Positions 9,247-17,480 of a stretch of DNA of 40,000 nucleotides are shown in pieces. Source of the DNA: JAAYAY01 sp964429355. Its GTDB lineage: Bacteria; Planctomycetota; Planctomycetia; Pirellulales; Thermoguttaceae. The translations under genes and the position numbers were made by a program. The stretch's first letter is position 1; every line of letters starts with the position of its first letter. A model generated the notes under the pieces. The model had not been told where the DNA came from and searched no databases. It saw only the letters and a list, made by a program, of their open reading frames with translations. The stretch is from positions 1-40,000 of the forward strand of contig CAYSCH010000034.1 in assembly GCA_964429355.1 (NCBI GenBank). The letters are read 5' to 3'.

Positions 9247-9393
9247 GAAGGTGCTTGCAGCAACAACAAAACCATGATCGCGAACACCTGTCCGGCCTTG
9301 GAAGCGGTAACTCTCTGACGAATCGGACAAGCGCCGGGGCAGGTCACTCGGGTATCGTTCATGGGTCGGATATATTTCCTGATTGCGTGCCTT

Positions 9394-10713
9394 CTACGCG
9401 GGATTGGCCTGGTCGGGCGGGCCGGCCGAGCAGCGCTGCGCCAGCAACGTATCCAACAGCAGACGTCCCTGCCGTATCAACGTCCGCCGCACCATCTCCG
9501 TATCGGGGGGCGGATCGCTCCGCAATGCACTGTAGGCCGGCGCATTGTGAGCCTCCAGCATCTGGACCTGAGCCTTACGGATCAGGTCCGCCGTTTCCGG
9601 CGAGGCCTCGCCCGATTGGAGCGAGATCAATGCCCGGGCCAGAACTCCGGTCGGATCGCGTTTCTCGGCCAACTCCTTGAGGTCCACGACCGGCAAGGTC
9701 TCGTTGGAGACTTTGTCGACTCGGGCGGTCGTTCCGTGGTAGCGCCGCTCATATTGCTCGACCATCGGCCGAGTGAGAACCTCAAGCTGGGACGAGAGCG
9801 GCGTGCGGCCGCAGAGGATCAGACGCAAAGAGAGTTGCTCGATGGCCTCCTGAGTCTCCGGATCCAGATCGGCCAGGTACCGGCCGACCGAGGCTGTCAG
9901 GTGCGACTCCAGATCGTCGGCGTCGGCCAGGCCGGTCAGATCGATCTCAAGACTCTCGTAGCGGACCCGCGACATGGCGAGTTGACGGGCGCCGACCCGG
10001 CGCGGACCGTGAAGTTCGATCAGCCATGGTCCGTGCGGCCCCGTTTCGCCCGGGTCCATGGCCTGCGGCGATCCTGGGTAGAGCAGCCCGGGCCCGGTCT
10101 GTGGCGGCTCCCAGCGGGGCCGGTGAACATGCCCCAGAACCCAGGTCGTGACAGGACACGCCAGCAACTCTTCGCGAAGGACCGGCGCGTAGTCGCTGTG
10201 GCGGGCATCGAGGTCGGCGTGAAGGAGGCCAAGTGTGGGCAGGGATTGGTCGGCTTTCAATCGATAGTCATCCATGGGGCTCGACGCCACGGTGGACGTC
10301 GGAAACGACCATCCGTGAACCCGCAGGATCGGCTGACCGCCGCGTTGGACGATCGTTTCCTCCCATCGCCCACTGCGCCCGACCAGATGGAGCCATTGGC
10401 TGCCGACGGCATCGACAATCCTGGGCAGAACGTCGAAGTCGTGATTCCCCCCGACAGCGTAGGTGGGAATCCCCGCCTCGGCCAACTGGAACAGCCCGTC
10501 CTCCAGCGGCCCGGTTGCTTCAAAGAAACGGTTCTCGTGATCGACGACATCGCCGGCCAGGGCCACCAGGTCGACCTCGAGTTCGATCGCCCGCTGGACA
10601 ATATTCAGCCACATCTGCCCGCACGAGTACCGTGCGGCAGTCTCCGCACCGGCCAGCCGGCTCGGACGACGGCCGATATGGATGTCGGCAGTAGCGAGGA
10701 CTCGGACCTTCAT
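9394..10713 (-). CDS. SbcD/YhaO-like DNA repair metallophosphoesterase
   Basis: The ATG at 10713 starts a 439-aa protein with all motifs of the Mre11/SbcD/YhaO nuclease group: DIHIG (D10, H12), GDVVDH (D55), GGNHDF (N90, H91), LLHAD (H165) and GHVH (H195, H197), which together bind two metal ions. These enzymes are manganese-dependent exo/endonucleases that act on DNA ends with a Rad50/SbcC/YhaN ATPase. The C-terminal half (after about residue 210) would be the capping and ATPase-interaction region. An in-frame upstream start adds only 15 residues of non-family sequence, so the inner ATG before MKVRVLATADIHIG is taken. The gene is first in the minus-strand run and is followed after 147 nt by the frameshifted YhaN-like gene. 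Confidence 0.88.
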   Translation of the reverse strand: MKVRVLATADIHIGRRPSRLAGAETAARYSCGQMWLNIVQRAIELEVDLVALAGDVVDHENRFFEATGPLEDGLFQLAEAGIPTYAVGGNHDFDVLPRIVDAVGSQWLHLVGRSGRWEETIVQRGGQPILRVHGWSFPTSTVASSPMDDYRLKADQSLPTLGLLHADLDARHSDYAPVLREELLACPVTTWVLGHVHRPRWEPPQTGPGLLYPGSPQAMDPGETGPHGPWLIELHGPRRVGARQLAMSRVRYESLEIDLTGLADADDLESHLTASVGRYLADLDPETQEAIEQLSLRLILCGRTPLSSQLEVLTRPMVEQYERRYHGTTARVDKVSNETLPVVDLKELAEKRDPTGVLARALISLQSGEASPETADLIRKAQVQMLEAHNAPAYSALRSDPPPDTEMVRRTLIRQGRLLLDTLLAQRCSAGPPDQANPA

Positions 10714-11060
10714 GGTCAACGGGTGGAAACCGTCTTTAGCGGGGAGCGGCACAGGCACGTCCGTGTGGAACTGGGGACAGGCGCAACAATCCAGCCGGGC
10801 AACGACTTGCGTGATTCTTCAGAGCCCCATTGTAGCCGATGGACTGAGGGCAACCCAATAGTGGAGTCTTTCCTGGGCAACCGCGATGGCAACCATGAAC
10901 TCCGGGTCGACGGAGTTCTCTGGCTCGTGATTGTCAAACACGACGTTTTCTGCCATGAATGGACAAGTTCAACTGTTCGCTCAGCAGACAAACGCCGTTT
11001 TGCGGGACGAGAAGCGATGATTGCCCTCCTGCTGTCTTGGGTAATACCGGTCAGGCTCCC
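10714..11060. other. Spacer between divergent yhaO-like and Nudix genes
   Basis: This 347-nt stretch must hold the promoters of both divergent genes. I see no convincing -35/-10 pair, no sigma-54 site, no repeat-family copy and no hairpin. Open frames crossing it lack any family similarity. Confidence 0.5.
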
Positions 11061-11606
11061 ATGAAACTTCACGGTCCCTGGAAGATCTTTGCCTCCAGCC
11101 ATGTCTACCACGATCCCTGGATCGACGTCAGGCGAGACGACGTAATCCGCCCCGACGGCCAGGAGGGCACTCATTGTGTCGTCGAGATGAAAGCAGGCGT
11201 CTGTGTGGTCGCCATGGATGCGGAGGGATATGTCTACCTGACAGATGAATTTCACTACGGTATCGCCAGAAATTCTCTCGAAGGGGTCAGCGGCGGCATC
11301 GAACCTGGCGAGGCCCCCCTGGAGACGGCCAAACGGGAACTGGAGGAAGAACTCGGGCTGAGGGCCGAGAGCTGGACCGACCTTGGCTCAGTCGATCCTT
11401 TCACGACGATCGTGGTTTCCCCAACCCGTCTGTTTCTGGCGGAGGGCATTTCGGAGGGGGTCCTGCAACCCGAAGGCACGGAATTGATCCGCCGCGTCAA
11501 AATGCCGCTGGTCGCGGCCGTTTCGCAGGTCCAACAGAGCCAGATCACCCACGGGCCGACCTGCGTTCTCCTGCTGAAGATTGCGTTGCGGCGTCAAGCC
11601 GGCTGA
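11061..11606 (+). CDS. Nudix hydrolase, ADP-ribose pyrophosphatase-like
   Basis: The protein is 181 aa from the ATG at 11061. It has a complete Nudix box, GX5EX7REUXEEXGU, at residues 78-100: G78, E84, R92, E93, E96, E97, G99. The flanking sequence (WKIFASSHVYHDPWIDVRRD at the start and VYLTDEFHYGIARNSLEGVS before the box) matches the ADP-ribose pyrophosphatase (NudF/YffH) style of Nudix enzymes, which hydrolyse ADP-ribose or related nucleoside diphosphate derivatives in the cytoplasm. The same frame is open for 34 codons upstream, but those have no family character. The exact substrate cannot be deduced. The gene stands alone: a long spacer follows before the csrA transcript. Confidence 0.85.
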   Translation: MKLHGPWKIFASSHVYHDPWIDVRRDDVIRPDGQEGTHCVVEMKAGVCVVAMDAEGYVYLTDEFHYGIARNSLEGVSGGIEPGEAPLETAKRELEEELGLRAESWTDLGSVDPFTTIVVSPTRLFLAEGISEGVLQPEGTELIRRVKMPLVAAVSQVQQSQITHGPTCVLLLKIALRRQAG

Positions 11607-11957
11607 TTCTTGCGGCCAAGGTACGCTTCGGGTGGTGATCCTCCCGTGGCCTCCTTCCCGGGGAAAGCCCGGCGCTGGTCGGCGGTCGTCCGGATCGGCG
11701 CGGTCGGCCACACCGGCGAGCGAATCGGTCTGGCCGAGAGGGGCCCCATCGAGTCCCGATCGACCTTGGGCGACGGGCCGGCTGCGTCTCCCATTCTTCC
11801 CCATTCGTTTGGCGGAGCCCCCTGAAAGTCGGTTACTTTGTAGGCGCAAACTCTTGGGTTACAAGCACTTACGAACAGCCATTCCTCGTTTCTGTTTCCT
11901 GCCAACTGCCTTTTAAAAAAATCTTCCCCACCGCAAATTTTTCCGAACTTCTAGATG
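11607..11957. other. Spacer, GC-rich then sharply AT-rich
   Basis: The first 220 nt are GC-rich and carry no gene I can support. From about 11890 the composition drops to AT-rich (runs such as TTTTAAAAAAATCTTCC), leading into the strong promoter at 11958. No hairpin with a T-tract was found after the Nudix gene. Confidence 0.5.
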
Positions 11958-11985
11958 TTGACATACGTATAGATACTGTTATAAT
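11958..11985 (+). promoter_or_regulatory. Consensus sigma-70 type promoter with extended -10
   Basis: TTGACA at 11958-11963 and TATAAT at 11980-11985 are both perfect matches, separated by 16 nt, and TG at 11977-11978 makes an extended -10. Transcription should start near 11992, giving a leader of about 97 nt before the small protein gene at 12089. Such a perfect promoter is unusual in this GC-rich window and lies in an AT-rich island. Confidence 0.8.
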
Positions 11986-12088
11986 GTCCATGTCAGCGGA
12001 AAGGAATTCGCGGCGGGCCCAGAGATGGCTCCTTTACCCCCTGAAACAAGTTGCCGCAAACCGCTGGCACAATTTGGAGGAGAAAGTG

Positions 12089-12271
12089 ATGACCGAGCAG
12101 GAATTGACCATTCGGCTGGAAGAGTATCGCCACAACGAGTCGCTTCGCCAGACGGCCGGCGATGGTGGAGTTCATTCCATGGACGAGATCCTCAGGGAAC
12201 TCATGGCCCAATACCAGCCCCTCTTTCCGTCCACCAGCAGTGCCCGACCTGCGCAACTTGTTGCCTGCTGA
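12089..12271 (+). CDS. Small protein of 60 aa upstream of csrA
   Basis: The ATG at 12089 is preceded by TTTGGAGGAGAAAGTG, a near-perfect ribosome site at good spacing, and it is the first start after a consensus promoter. The same frame is open from 11984, but that start falls within the -10 element of the promoter and so cannot be used. The protein starts MTEQELTIRLEEYRHNESLR, is acidic and helical in look, with MDEILRELMAQYQPLF in the middle and no signal peptide or membrane segment. I do not recognise the family. Its stop is 128 nt before csrA, so a joint transcript is likely. A role as a partner or regulator in the CsrA circuit is only an inference from position. Confidence 0.65.
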   Translation: MTEQELTIRLEEYRHNESLRQTAGDGGVHSMDEILRELMAQYQPLFPSTSSARPAQLVAC

Positions 12272-12399
12272 TTCTTGTCGTGCCGAATCCCGGATTGCCG
12301 CCGCCATTCGTCTCTGCCCGTGGGGGCTGGCTTTGCGGTTCTGGGATCGGCTGTTGCCCGCAAGCTCACACTACCACCTTGTCATGGAGGACCGAAAAC

Positions 12400-12585
12400 A
12401 TGCTCGTACTGTCTCGAAAGCGGAACCAACAGATCACGATCGATGGGAACATAACCATTACGGTACTTGAGGTGGGACGATCCAGGGTTAGACTGGGGAT
12501 TGAAGCCCCGCGAGAGATGCCCGTCTTTCGCCCGGGAGAAACTGAACCCCAATCTGAGACACGCCTGACCTGCGCGGCCAACTGA
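12400..12585 (+). CDS. csrA: Carbon storage regulator CsrA
   Basis: CsrA is a small dimeric RNA-binding protein that blocks or activates translation by binding GGA motifs in mRNA leaders. The 61-aa product starts MLVLSRKRNQQITIDGNITI and continues TVLEVGRSRVRLGIEAPREM, the typical five-strand arrangement. RNA-contact residues L4, R6 and R44 (in PVFRPGE) are present. The C-terminal tail (about residues 48-61) is short and polar. The ATG at 12400 has GGAGG at 12386-12390 as ribosome site; this GGA would also serve as a CsrA target, so autoregulation is plausible but not shown. No fliW or flagellar gene, the usual companions, lies nearby; the neighbour upstream is the 60-aa protein. Confidence 0.93.
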   Translation: MLVLSRKRNQQITIDGNITITVLEVGRSRVRLGIEAPREMPVFRPGETEPQSETRLTCAAN

Positions 12586-12676
12586 TCTGGCCTGCCGGCT
12601 CGTCGGCATCGGGCAACCGCGATCGGCGGCTCCCTCGGCGTCGGGCGCTCCGCAATTTCCCTATCGACCGGCTGGA

Positions 12677-13309
12677 ATGACCACCTTTGAGCACCTCATG
12701 CTGGGAGCCACCGGCGCCATGGCGGCCGGACTCCACCGCCGCTCTTGGCAGATCGTGGCGGTTGCGGGTGCGGCGGCTGGGCTCCCCGACTGGGATGGGC
12801 TCTCGATCCTGCTCGGCCCCGCGCCCTTCGATCGCATCCATCGAACGGTCGGCCACAGCATTTTTGTCGCTACCGTGGTGGCGGTGATTGCCTCGCTGGC
12901 CGAATACCGTTTTCGAATCCTTGCCCGATGCGCCACAGCCCTGAGCCGGAGAATCGAAGGCTTTCCCCACGCCCTCGATTCGCCGGGGGAGGGGCCGGTC
13001 CTGCGCGAGAACGTATTTTTGTGGATCATCGTCGCAGTCCTGGCCACCTGGAGCCACCTGGCCGCCGATCTTCTGTTCTCGGGGCACGCCCACCTTTCCG
13101 ATTGGGGATTGAAGCTTCTTTGGCCTTTTTCCGAAGCGTCCTGGGTCTTCCCGGCAGTTCGCTGGGGCGATCCGTGGCCCACGATCATTCTCGTTGTCGG
13201 GATGTTCGCCATGCTGCGGCGGCAGGACCGCCTGCAGGGTGTGGCCGCGTTGACCCTCGTCGCTCTCGTCGGGTACATTGCAGTGAGAGCGTTTTTTCTG
13301 CCTCGCTGA
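12677..13309 (+). CDS. Membrane-bound metal-dependent hydrolase, DUF457 (YdjM-like)
   Basis: The protein is 210 aa with about four to five hydrophobic helices. The DUF457 pattern of histidines and aspartates is visible: H6 in TTFEHLMLG, LPDWDG (D38, D40), HRTVGHS (H55, H60) and SHLAADLLFS (H127, D131). The family comprises inner-membrane proteins called metal-dependent hydrolases from these conserved residues; the substrate is unknown in general. The start ATG at 12677 follows the sequence CCGGCTGGA, a weak ribosome site. It lies 91 nt after csrA on the same strand and could belong to the same transcript, since no clear terminator separates them. Confidence 0.82.
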   Translation: MTTFEHLMLGATGAMAAGLHRRSWQIVAVAGAAAGLPDWDGLSILLGPAPFDRIHRTVGHSIFVATVVAVIASLAEYRFRILARCATALSRRIEGFPHALDSPGEGPVLRENVFLWIIVAVLATWSHLAADLLFSGHAHLSDWGLKLLWPFSEASWVFPAVRWGDPWPTIILVVGMFAMLRRQDRLQGVAALTLVALVGYIAVRAFFLPR

Positions 13310-13379
13310 GTGCTCTCCATCTGGAGGTCCCGTACGGCGTCCGGGAACGACTTCTGTTTGCCCAGACGCTGATTTCCTC

Positions 13380-14282
13380 ATGCCGCTTCCTACCCCCAGC
13401 CGTCCCCTGATCGCCTGTAGCCTCGCGGCCATACTGCTGTGCGTGGTACTTTGCGCACTTTGCACGGCCACTCTGCTCCGCCCGTGGCGATTCGAAGGAT
13501 TGGGGGGCCTCTTGCTGCTGCCAGGGTTCCTGGGGCTGGCGCTCACCCAATATGCGGGCACATTCCAGGCCAAGGCAGGTCGTGCGGAAATGGTTGCCCG
13601 ACTTTACGCCTTCATGGGCGGATTCATGTTGATTGTGCTGGCATGCCTTCTCTTCGATATCGCCTGGTCGGGCCAGCATCCCTCCGGGCCGGTGCTCGGT
13701 GTGGGTGCGGGTTTTGCCGTGCTGGCCATTTGGGGCCGAATTGGCAGTCGCCTCAACCGGACTTGGGCCAAGGAATTGCGGTGTTTCGAGGCCGAACTGG
13801 AGCAAGAAGAGCGTACGGCGGCGAGGCCGGGCCATCCGAGTGTGTGGATGACCTCCCTGTTGGTCTATGGGGTGGCAACGGCAGCCTTCTACGGGGGCAT
13901 GGGGCCCCGATCGGGTGAGCACGTTGAGCCGGCTGACAGTCCGTTTGTGCTGCCGGAGGATGCCTCGGACGTCGGCTACTGGATGTATGCGGGAGACACC
14001 GTGCTCGAGTTCTCGATTTCCGAACCAGGATTTCTCGACTGGGCCGAGGTTCAGATCAAACGCCGCCAGGGCGACTTTGAGGGACTGAAGGCGGTCGGAG
14101 AACCACAGTCGATACCTACCTATCGCGCATGGCTGCCTGACCAGGCTCCACCGCATGATGCGGTGGTCGAAGATGGCTACTACCATGGTTGGCAGCAGGA
14201 AGGCAAGACGATCGAGTATGCGTACGACCGGAAAACCGGGCGGGCCTACTACGCTTCCACATCGCTGCCGGGCGGATCTTGA
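13380..14282 (+). CDS. Membrane protein of unknown function
   Basis: This 300-aa protein is not one I recognise. The first half holds four hydrophobic segments, roughly residues 10-33, 40-57, 75-96 and 100-118, then a charged stretch (LRCFEAELEQEERTA) and one more helix near residues 160-175. The second half is soluble and rich in aromatic residues (DVGYWMYAGDTVLEFSIS, DGYYHGWQQEGKTIEYAYDR). Topology suggests an inner-membrane anchor with an outward or periplasmic C-terminal domain. It lies 70 nt after the DUF457 gene on the same strand. The start ATG at 13380 has no strong ribosome site. Confidence 0.65.
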   Translation: MPLPTPSRPLIACSLAAILLCVVLCALCTATLLRPWRFEGLGGLLLLPGFLGLALTQYAGTFQAKAGRAEMVARLYAFMGGFMLIVLACLLFDIAWSGQHPSGPVLGVGAGFAVLAIWGRIGSRLNRTWAKELRCFEAELEQEERTAARPGHPSVWMTSLLVYGVATAAFYGGMGPRSGEHVEPADSPFVLPEDASDVGYWMYAGDTVLEFSISEPGFLDWAEVQIKRRQGDFEGLKAVGEPQSIPTYRAWLPDQAPPHDAVVEDGYYHGWQQEGKTIEYAYDRKTGRAYYASTSLPGGS

Positions 14283-14301
14283 ATAGCCTTGCGGGATTCC
14301 C

Positions 14302-14328
14302 GGCAAAAGGTGGCTGTCCCCTTTTGCC
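14302..14328. repeat. GGGGACAGCCACC-type hairpin repeat
   Basis: GGCAAAAGG at 14302-14310 pairs with CCTTTTGCC at 14320-14328 around a 9-nt loop. The core (minus-strand AAAAGGGGACAGCCACCTTT) resembles a short dispersed motif I recall from planctomycete spacers, and a related copy (AAAAGGGGGACAGGCATTCC) sits at 15603-15622. It lies between two convergent genes and could also stop transcription, although it lacks a T-tract. Confidence 0.5.
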
Positions 14329-14397
14329 TCCTCGCAACCTCATTGGGTGCCGCCCCGAAGGCCGCCGGCTGTCCGGATCCATACCCGCGGGCGACTC

Positions 14398-15090
14398 CTA
14401 CATGTACTCGCAGTCCATGCCGAGTCGCATCTTGAGTTCCTCGAACGCCCGGGCAAATTGATCGCTGGACGAATGGACGTGTTCGGCTTCCGTGATGAAC
14501 TTCATTTGTTCATCACACAGGCAGCGATGCTCTTTGAAGGTCTGTTCATACTCGCTGAGACTCTCGCCATAGACGATGAGCAACTTGTGCTCGTCGAACT
14601 GAATCTCCTGGGGAATGCCGGGATTGAGCACGGCAATGCCCGTGCATCCGTCGTTCAGCAGCAGTTCTTCGTACTCGTAAAGGATGCTCTTGAGCACTGG
14701 CATATCAATGTGCTCGCGATACAGATCCTGATGCCCTTGACGTTCGTGGCTGTGGCTGGTTTCCAGCACGACATCGACAACCATGCCCAGGGGGTCGAGC
14801 AGGTCGAGAAAGGTCTCGAACACGGATTCCTTGCTGACCGTTCCCATCAGGACCGGCACGGTGGACCGGCTTTCCTCGTCTCGATAGCAATCGTGACGGT
14901 ACCCCTGGCAGGGAACGACTTGGAGATCGTAGGACGGACGAACCGCATCGGTCAGATGAAAGTCGCCGTAACGCGACACGGCCAGATGCGTCTCCAGCTC
15001 TTCCTCGCTGAGATGCTCAAAGCTGCTGGTTCCAACGGGAATGGAGCCGTCGCGAAAAACATTCCGGAAGAATCTCTTGAGGAAGCCCAT
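14398..15090 (-). CDS. Protein of unknown function, soluble, 230 aa
   Basis: The protein starts MGFLKRFFRNVFRDGSIPVG, a short basic amphipathic N-terminus, followed by a soluble acidic body with segments FHLTDAVRPSYDLQVVPCQG, LLDPLGMVVDVVLETSHSH and IQFDEHKLLIVYG, ending in a helical region with EQMKFITEAEHVHSSSDQFA. There is no signal peptide or membrane helix. I recognise no domain or catalytic motif, although the look is of a well-folded conserved protein rather than a chance frame. Codon choice and GC match its neighbours. It is convergent with the membrane-protein gene and has a perfect palindrome 37 nt upstream of its start, which may control it. Confidence 0.7.
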   Translation of the reverse strand: MGFLKRFFRNVFRDGSIPVGTSSFEHLSEEELETHLAVSRYGDFHLTDAVRPSYDLQVVPCQGYRHDCYRDEESRSTVPVLMGTVSKESVFETFLDLLDPLGMVVDVVLETSHSHERQGHQDLYREHIDMPVLKSILYEYEELLLNDGCTGIAVLNPGIPQEIQFDEHKLLIVYGESLSEYEQTFKEHRCLCDEQMKFITEAEHVHSSSDQFARAFEELKMRLGMDCEYM

Positions 15091-15126
15091 CGATTGGTAC
15101 TCGTCACTTCAGCTATTGGGTTGCCC

Positions 15127-15141
15127 TGACAGGTTCTGTCA
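15127..15141. promoter_or_regulatory. Perfect palindrome TGACAG-GTT-CTGTCA
   Basis: A 6-3-6 perfect inverted repeat ends 37 nt upstream of the start of the minus-strand gene at 15090, a position suited to an operator. The protein that would bind it is unknown, and a 12-base palindrome can arise by chance. Confidence 0.3.
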
Positions 15142-15656
15142 CGGGGCTCGAATCTGATCTTGTACGGCTTGTCGCGAGCCACCGCTAACAAACCGTAGGT
15201 CAAAGTTGTGGGCGGTCGGTTCCGTTGGGGGCGGTTTGCCAAACAGGCCCTGCTGGCCGCCCCGCATAATCCGCTCTGTCGTCCCGTCCGCCAGGATCGT
15301 CGTAACTGGCCCAGCCGACAGGCGGTGGAGCCAGACACTCGCAGGGGGCGCACACCGCCCCGAGCTGCCAGTGGTCCTAGCCAAGTCTAGCACCATGAAT
15401 TGCCACGCGATGAGCTGACGAACTCGTTCCGCGCGAATCTTTTCACCCCCCTTGGCAAGCTCTCGGCGTCAGCACGATTTTGTCTTCGAGAGACTTCCGC
15501 TAACCGGAAATCCCGCTTCATGAGGCAACCTTGTTGAGAACGCCATCGCTCGCCACGAGAGCCGCAATCAGTACAATGGAGGCATTCGGAGGCGGCTGTC
15601 TGAAAAGGGGGACAGGCATTCCGCGTCTCGTACATTCAGCAGATTGGACGTACACA

Positions 15657-15715
15657 GGGCGGCAGGGCCGCCAGCGGGCACCGACCGAAGGTTGGTCGCG
15701 AGCTACCGCTCGAAC
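15657..15715 (+). repeat. GGCGGCAGGGCCGCC / GAGCTACCGCTCGAA dispersed repeat, copy 1
   Basis: GGGCGGCAGGGCCGCC (15657-15672) is followed by GTCGCGAGCTACCGCTCGAA. The same two blocks occur in inverted orientation at 25317-25362. Both copies lie in spacers. Confidence 0.55.
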
Positions 15716-15839
15716 TGAAAACAGTCTGCTCCCGATAACGCGCGAGTCTTTGTGAAAAACTTCACGATCTTTGAGGTTAGTAGTACAGCGGAGCCCGTCC
15801 CCGTTTGCGAACAGGGCACGACTCCTGAGAGGAAATCCT

Positions 15840-17423
15840 ATGGAACCGTGGTGTCGGAAGCCGGTCATTGGCGGGGGCGCGTGCCTCTTCCTTGTTGTTG
15901 TTCTCGCATCCATCGCATGCCGGCAGAATCCCAGCCCCCCAGCCACTGGACAACCAGCCCGTTCCCCGGAAGAAAAACTGGAACAAGAGATCTGGGACGT
16001 TGTGTTTCTTTCCGGGGAACGTGTTGGCCACGTCCACACTTCGGTCTTTCGCGTGCCCCGTACCACCGGCGATGTGCTTCGGATCCAGCAGGAGGAAGTC
16101 CTCACGCTGCGGAGCAACAACAATCGCATCGAAGCCCGCACAAAAACCACGTCCATCGAGGATCTCGATGGCGGACTGATTGAGCTGAGCAGCGTTCAGC
16201 ATCAAGGCGCCACCCCCATAGAAACGACCGGTCGAGTCGTCGGCAACCAGTTGCAGCTCGAAGTCGGCGCCGGCGGACAGAAAACGAGCGTTTCGCTCCC
16301 TTGGGCGTCCGGCTACGGTGGACCCTACCGAGTCGCCAGCTCGCTGCAAAACAAACCACTCGTTCCAGGCGAAACCCGGACGCTTCGCTATTTCGACGTC
16401 GGCACGAACCAACTGGCGACCGGCACTCTGACAGCCGTCGATTTCGAAGAGACCGAACTGGCGGCCGGCACCCGGCAGCGGCTCCTGCGAGTGGAGTCGA
16501 AGACCACCTTTGACGGCACGGCGGGGGGAACCGCGCCGCAGGCTCCTGCGGGTGTCGGCACGATCAACAGCACCCTCTGGACCGACGAGAAAGGGGAGAT
16601 CTACAAGGAGCAAATCACCACGATGTTCAATTTCGTGGTTGTTCGCTCCACCCGGGAGGAGGCCCAACAGAAGGTTGACCAGCTCGCTTTTGACTTGGGA
16701 AAACTGTCCGCCGTGTCGGTCGAACGTTCGTTGCCAGCCCCCCATCAGACGAAGCGAATTGTGTACCGAGTCCACCTTGAATCCTCCGATCCGGCCCAGA
16801 TATTCGATACGGGGCTCACCCAGCAGATTGTTCCGGAGGATGGGCATACGGCCCAAGTGACCGTGTATGCTGTCCGCCCGGGCGACTCAGCCGGCAATCC
16901 GCAGGCATCGTCCGAAGGGGCCACCGACGGTGACCTGAAACCCAACACCCTGATCCAGAGCGATGACAAGACCATTGCCGCCCTCGCACAACAGGTGGCC
17001 GGTCAGATCGACAATCCCTGGCAAGCAGCGGTTGCCCTGGAAAAGTGGGTCAGCACGAAAATGACCTCGGTAGGCGTCTCCTCGGCGTTTGCGACGGCGG
17101 CGGAGGTCGCTCGAACCTTCAAGGGAGACTGTACGGAGCACGCGATTCTGTTGGCCGCTCTGATTCGAGCGCGGGCAATTCCGGCTCGAGTGGCGATCGG
17201 CCTGGTCTACGTTCGCCAGGAGTTTCTCTATCACATGTGGACCGAAGTCTATATCGATGGGAAGTGGATTCCCCTGGATGCCACCCTGGGCCAGGGCGGC
17301 ATCGGTGCGGGGCATCTGAAGATCACCGACAGCAACCTCCAGGGAGCCTCTCCGAATGCGGCCTTTTTGCCGGTGACCGAGGTGATCGGCCAGTTGAAGA
17401 TCGAGATTCTGGAGGTTCAGTAG
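15840..17423 (+). CDS. Exported transglutaminase-like (TGc core) protein
   Basis: The 527-aa product starts at the ATG at 15840, preceded by GAGAGGAAATCCT. Residues 1-28 (core LFLVVVLASIAC) form a signal peptide; the cysteine after SIA could be a lipoprotein site, though Ser instead of Leu at -3 makes the lipobox poor. The middle 330 residues are beta-rich and unassigned. The C-terminal third is a transglutaminase/protease-like core with the triad in order: Cys in FKGDCTEHAILLAALIRA, His in FLYHMWTEVYIDGKW, Asp in IPLDATLGQGG. Such bacterial proteins act as peptidases or ligases on peptides or cell-envelope material; substrates are rarely known. It stands alone, convergent with the next gene 57 nt downstream. 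Confidence 0.85.
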   Translation: MEPWCRKPVIGGGACLFLVVVLASIACRQNPSPPATGQPARSPEEKLEQEIWDVVFLSGERVGHVHTSVFRVPRTTGDVLRIQQEEVLTLRSNNNRIEARTKTTSIEDLDGGLIELSSVQHQGATPIETTGRVVGNQLQLEVGAGGQKTSVSLPWASGYGGPYRVASSLQNKPLVPGETRTLRYFDVGTNQLATGTLTAVDFEETELAAGTRQRLLRVESKTTFDGTAGGTAPQAPAGVGTINSTLWTDEKGEIYKEQITTMFNFVVVRSTREEAQQKVDQLAFDLGKLSAVSVERSLPAPHQTKRIVYRVHLESSDPAQIFDTGLTQQIVPEDGHTAQVTVYAVRPGDSAGNPQASSEGATDGDLKPNTLIQSDDKTIAALAQQVAGQIDNPWQAAVALEKWVSTKMTSVGVSSAFATAAEVARTFKGDCTEHAILLAALIRARAIPARVAIGLVYVRQEFLYHMWTEVYIDGKWIPLDATLGQGGIGAGHLKITDSNLQGASPNAAFLPVTEVIGQLKIEILEVQ

Positions 17424-17480
17424 CCGGCGCAAGCGACGAGCCCCGCTTGAGAGCTAATTTCCAGGCCAGTGGCGCCCCAG

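Larger units (their letters stand above)
15091..15839. other. 749-nt spacer with repeat-family copies
   Basis: No gene is supported here. It contains the TGACAG palindrome at 15127-15141, a GGGGGACAGG motif at 15603-15622 and one copy of the GGCGGCAGGGCCGCC / GAGCTACCGCTCGAA repeat at 15657-15715. The promoter of the transglutaminase-like gene should lie in the last part, but I cannot point to it. Confidence 0.5.

Noticed and set aside
9361..11064. Plus-strand open frame of 567 codons over the nuclease gene
   Set aside because: It is antisense to a gene with all metallophosphoesterase motifs and carries no recognisable protein features.
11984..12088. Longer N-terminus for the small protein before csrA
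   Set aside because: That start overlaps the -10 element and lies upstream of the predicted transcript start, while a strong ribosome site precedes 12089.
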